NCBI GenBank assembly: GCA_016932375.1
Contig: JAFGDA010000217.1
Location: 1 to 5,848, forward strand
Direction: 5' to 3'
DNA length: 5,848 nucleotides
From: Actinomycetota bacterium
GTDB lineage: Bacteria > Actinomycetota > Humimicrobiia > Humimicrobiales > Humimicrobiaceae
In this document: positions 4,410-5,848 of the stretch, piece after piece
Position numbering within the stretch: position 1 is the stretch's first letter
Layout of the letters: each line of letters starts with the position of its first letter
The notes under the pieces: model-generated
Told to the model about the DNA's origin: nothing
The model's input: the letters and a program-made list of their open reading frames with translations, nothing else
Database searches by the model: none
Position numbers and translations under genes: made by a program

Positions 4410-5848
4410 ATGGAAATTACATTTTATGGCGCTGCAAGGGAGGTGACAGGAAGCTGTTTTTGCATTGAGGTAAACGGGAAAAAAGTGCTTATAGACTGCG
4501 GATTGCAGCAGGGAGAAGACGTGAAAGATGACCAGGGGCTCCCTTTTGAAGCTCAGGAAATTGAATGTGTACTTTTAACACATGCTCATATAGACCACAG
4601 TGGGAGACTGCCACTCCTTGTCAGGGAAGGTTTCACGGGAAAAATATATACAATCGAGGCAACAAATGACCTTGCTTCAATACTCCTTAAGGATTCCGCC
4701 AGTATCCAGGAATCGGATGCAAAATGGGAGAATAAGAGAAGGAAAAGGGCAGGTAAAAGTGAGGTTAAGCCTCTTTATACGGTATCCGATGCTGAAAAGT
4801 GCCTCGAATACTTTATGCCCTGCAGCTATGGCGAGACGCTGGAGATAAACCGTGGATTGAAGGTAAATTTTGTAGACGCAGGCCACATCCTGGGTTCTGC
4901 CTCACTGGAAGTTTTTTTAAGTGAAGGGGAGCTTTCAAAAAAAATTGTTTTTTCTGGCGACATAGGAAATACCAATCAGCCCATAATCAGGGATCCACAG
5001 TACATTGATTCAGCAGACTACGTTGTAATGGAAGCCACTTATGGTGACAGGGACCATGAAAAAAATGATGGATATGAATCTGAGCTGGCAGGGATAATAG
5101 ATGGGATCCTTTCTGGAGGGGGAAATGTAATAATTCCTTCTTTTGCAGTGGGAAGAACGCAGGGAATTCTTTATCTTTTGCGTGAGATTAAGAAAAAGGG
5201 AATGGTTTCAAACCCCGATTTTCCCGTATATGTGGACAGCCCCCTTGCTTCTGAAGCAACAAGGTTGTACGACGATGACCTGAATATTTACGGGGACATC
5301 CAGACAAAAAAAATAGTCAAAGAAGGACTCAATCCGATGTCTTTCCCCAACCTTGTTTTTACGGATTCCATCGAAGACTCAAAAGCCCTCAATTATGATA
5401 TGACACCCAAGGTAATTATTTCGTCAAGCGGGATGTGCGAGGGCGGGAGGATCGGACACCACTTAAAGCACAATCTCTGGAGAAAGGAATGTGCAATATT
5501 ATTCGTGGGTTTCCAGGCTAAAGGGACTCTCGGAAGGCTGATCCTTAATGGAGCTGGAAAAGTAAATATTTTTGGAGAGGAGATAGCGGTCCTGGCAAAA
5601 ATATTTAACTTTACAGGATTATCTGCCCATGCTGACAGGACCGGGCTGCTGAAATGGATAGGAAATTTTCACAACAAACCTGACAAGGTTTTTATAACAC
5701 ATGTTGAAGAATCAGTAAGTGAGAAGTTTGTCCAGGCCCTGGATGAATCGGGATTTAAGGCTGTTGCACCGCTTTACAGATCATCCTATGATTTAAAAGA
5801 TGGTGGGCAAATTTCCCCGGGGATTGATACGTGGGAAGAAGTTATCCA
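4410..5848 (+). CDS. MBL-fold beta-CASP metallo-hydrolase (RNA exonuclease type), 3' end outside the window
   Basis: The frame runs open for 479 codons to the window edge. It starts MEITFYGAAREVTGSC, the standard beginning of bacterial beta-CASP RNases. All metallo-beta-lactamase zinc motifs are present: LIDCG near residue 29, HAHIDH at 58-63, DAGH at 156-159 and SGDIG at 182-186. The beta-CASP motifs follow: MEATYGD (Glu208, motif A), GLSAHAD (His407, motif B) and ITHVEES (His431, motif C, where most relatives have HGE). SSSGMCEGGRIGHHL (338-352) is the highly conserved block of the beta-CASP cap. The family degrades or processes RNA with two zinc ions in the cytoplasm. At 479 residues it is already near the usual length of 430-540. 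The start is fixed by the family N-terminus. Specific substrate is not predictable. Confidence 0.93.
   Translation, partial: MEITFYGAAREVTGSCFCIEVNGKKVLIDCGLQQGEDVKDDQGLPFEAQEIECVLLTHAHIDHSGRLPLLVREGFTGKIYTIEATNDLASILLKDSASIQESDAKWENKRRKRAGKSEVKPLYTVSDAEKCLEYFMPCSYGETLEINRGLKVNFVDAGHILGSASLEVFLSEGELSKKIVFSGDIGNTNQPIIRDPQYIDSADYVVMEATYGDRDHEKNDGYESELAGIIDGILSGGGNVIIPSFAVGRTQGILYLLREIKKKGMVSNPDFPVYVDSPLASEATRLYDDDLNIYGDIQTKKIVKEGLNPMSFPNLVFTDSIEDSKALNYDMTPKVIISSSGMCEGGRIGHHLKHNLWRKECAILFVGFQAKGTLGRLILNGAGKVNIFGEEIAVLAKIFNFTGLSAHADRTGLLKWIGNFHNKPDKVFITHVEESVSEKFVQALDESGFKAVAPLYRSSYDLKDGGQISPGIDTWEEVI

Noticed and set aside
4600..4886. Open frames on both strands inside the MBL-fold gene
   Set aside because: The frame beginning at 4410 translates into an intact beta-CASP enzyme with all motifs across this stretch.

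Overview
The window (low-to-moderate GC, rich in ATA, AGA and AGG codons) looks like a chromosomal segment of a strict anaerobe. It carries two small polycluster ferredoxins, a CooT-type nickel-binding protein and an OsmC-type thiol protein, but no oxygen-linked enzymes. Several starts have good Shine-Dalgarno sites (for example AGGAGGT before the ferredoxin at 1061), and the metallo-hydrolase at the end resembles the bacterial beta-CASP type. I therefore favour a bacterium, although an archaeon with similar gene content cannot be excluded from sequence alone. No rRNA, tRNA, CRISPR array, insertion sequence or phage gene was seen.

Left part (1-1417): an OsmC/Ohr-family gene (76-522), then a compact co-directional set. 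This set is a CooT-family nickel-binding protein (588-785), a 74-residue helical protein with a His/Trp-rich YWIxHNxEH motif (787-1011, one base after the CooT stop), and a two-cluster 4Fe-4S ferredoxin with a helical tail (1061-1417). The spacing suggests one transcript, and the content points to metal or redox-cofactor handling.

Middle (1418-2671): the stretch 1546-1773 reads as a glycosyltransferase whose central part has been deleted in frame, leaving its N-terminal and C-terminal ends joined. It is followed by a two-domain protein (1871-2671) that fuses the same YWIxHNxEH helical domain to a TrmO-type SAM-dependent methyltransferase domain. The small domain thus occurs twice within about 1 kb, once alone and once fused.

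Right part (2672-5848): a 12-helix MFS transporter (2751-4022); a convergent 69-residue ferredoxin on the minus strand (4040-4249) resembling the iron-sulfur N-terminus of ABCE1/Rli1 without the ATPase; a 160-bp divergent intergenic region; and a beta-CASP metallo-beta-lactamase-fold RNase (4410 to beyond the window end).

The most interesting items are the duplicated His-rich domain and its fusion to TrmO, and a near-identical inverted repeat (CCTGTAAG(G)TCAGG) placed 17-19 bases before both the OsmC and the MFS start codons. The deletion-derived glycosyltransferase remnant and the free-standing Rli-like ferredoxin are also worth a look.
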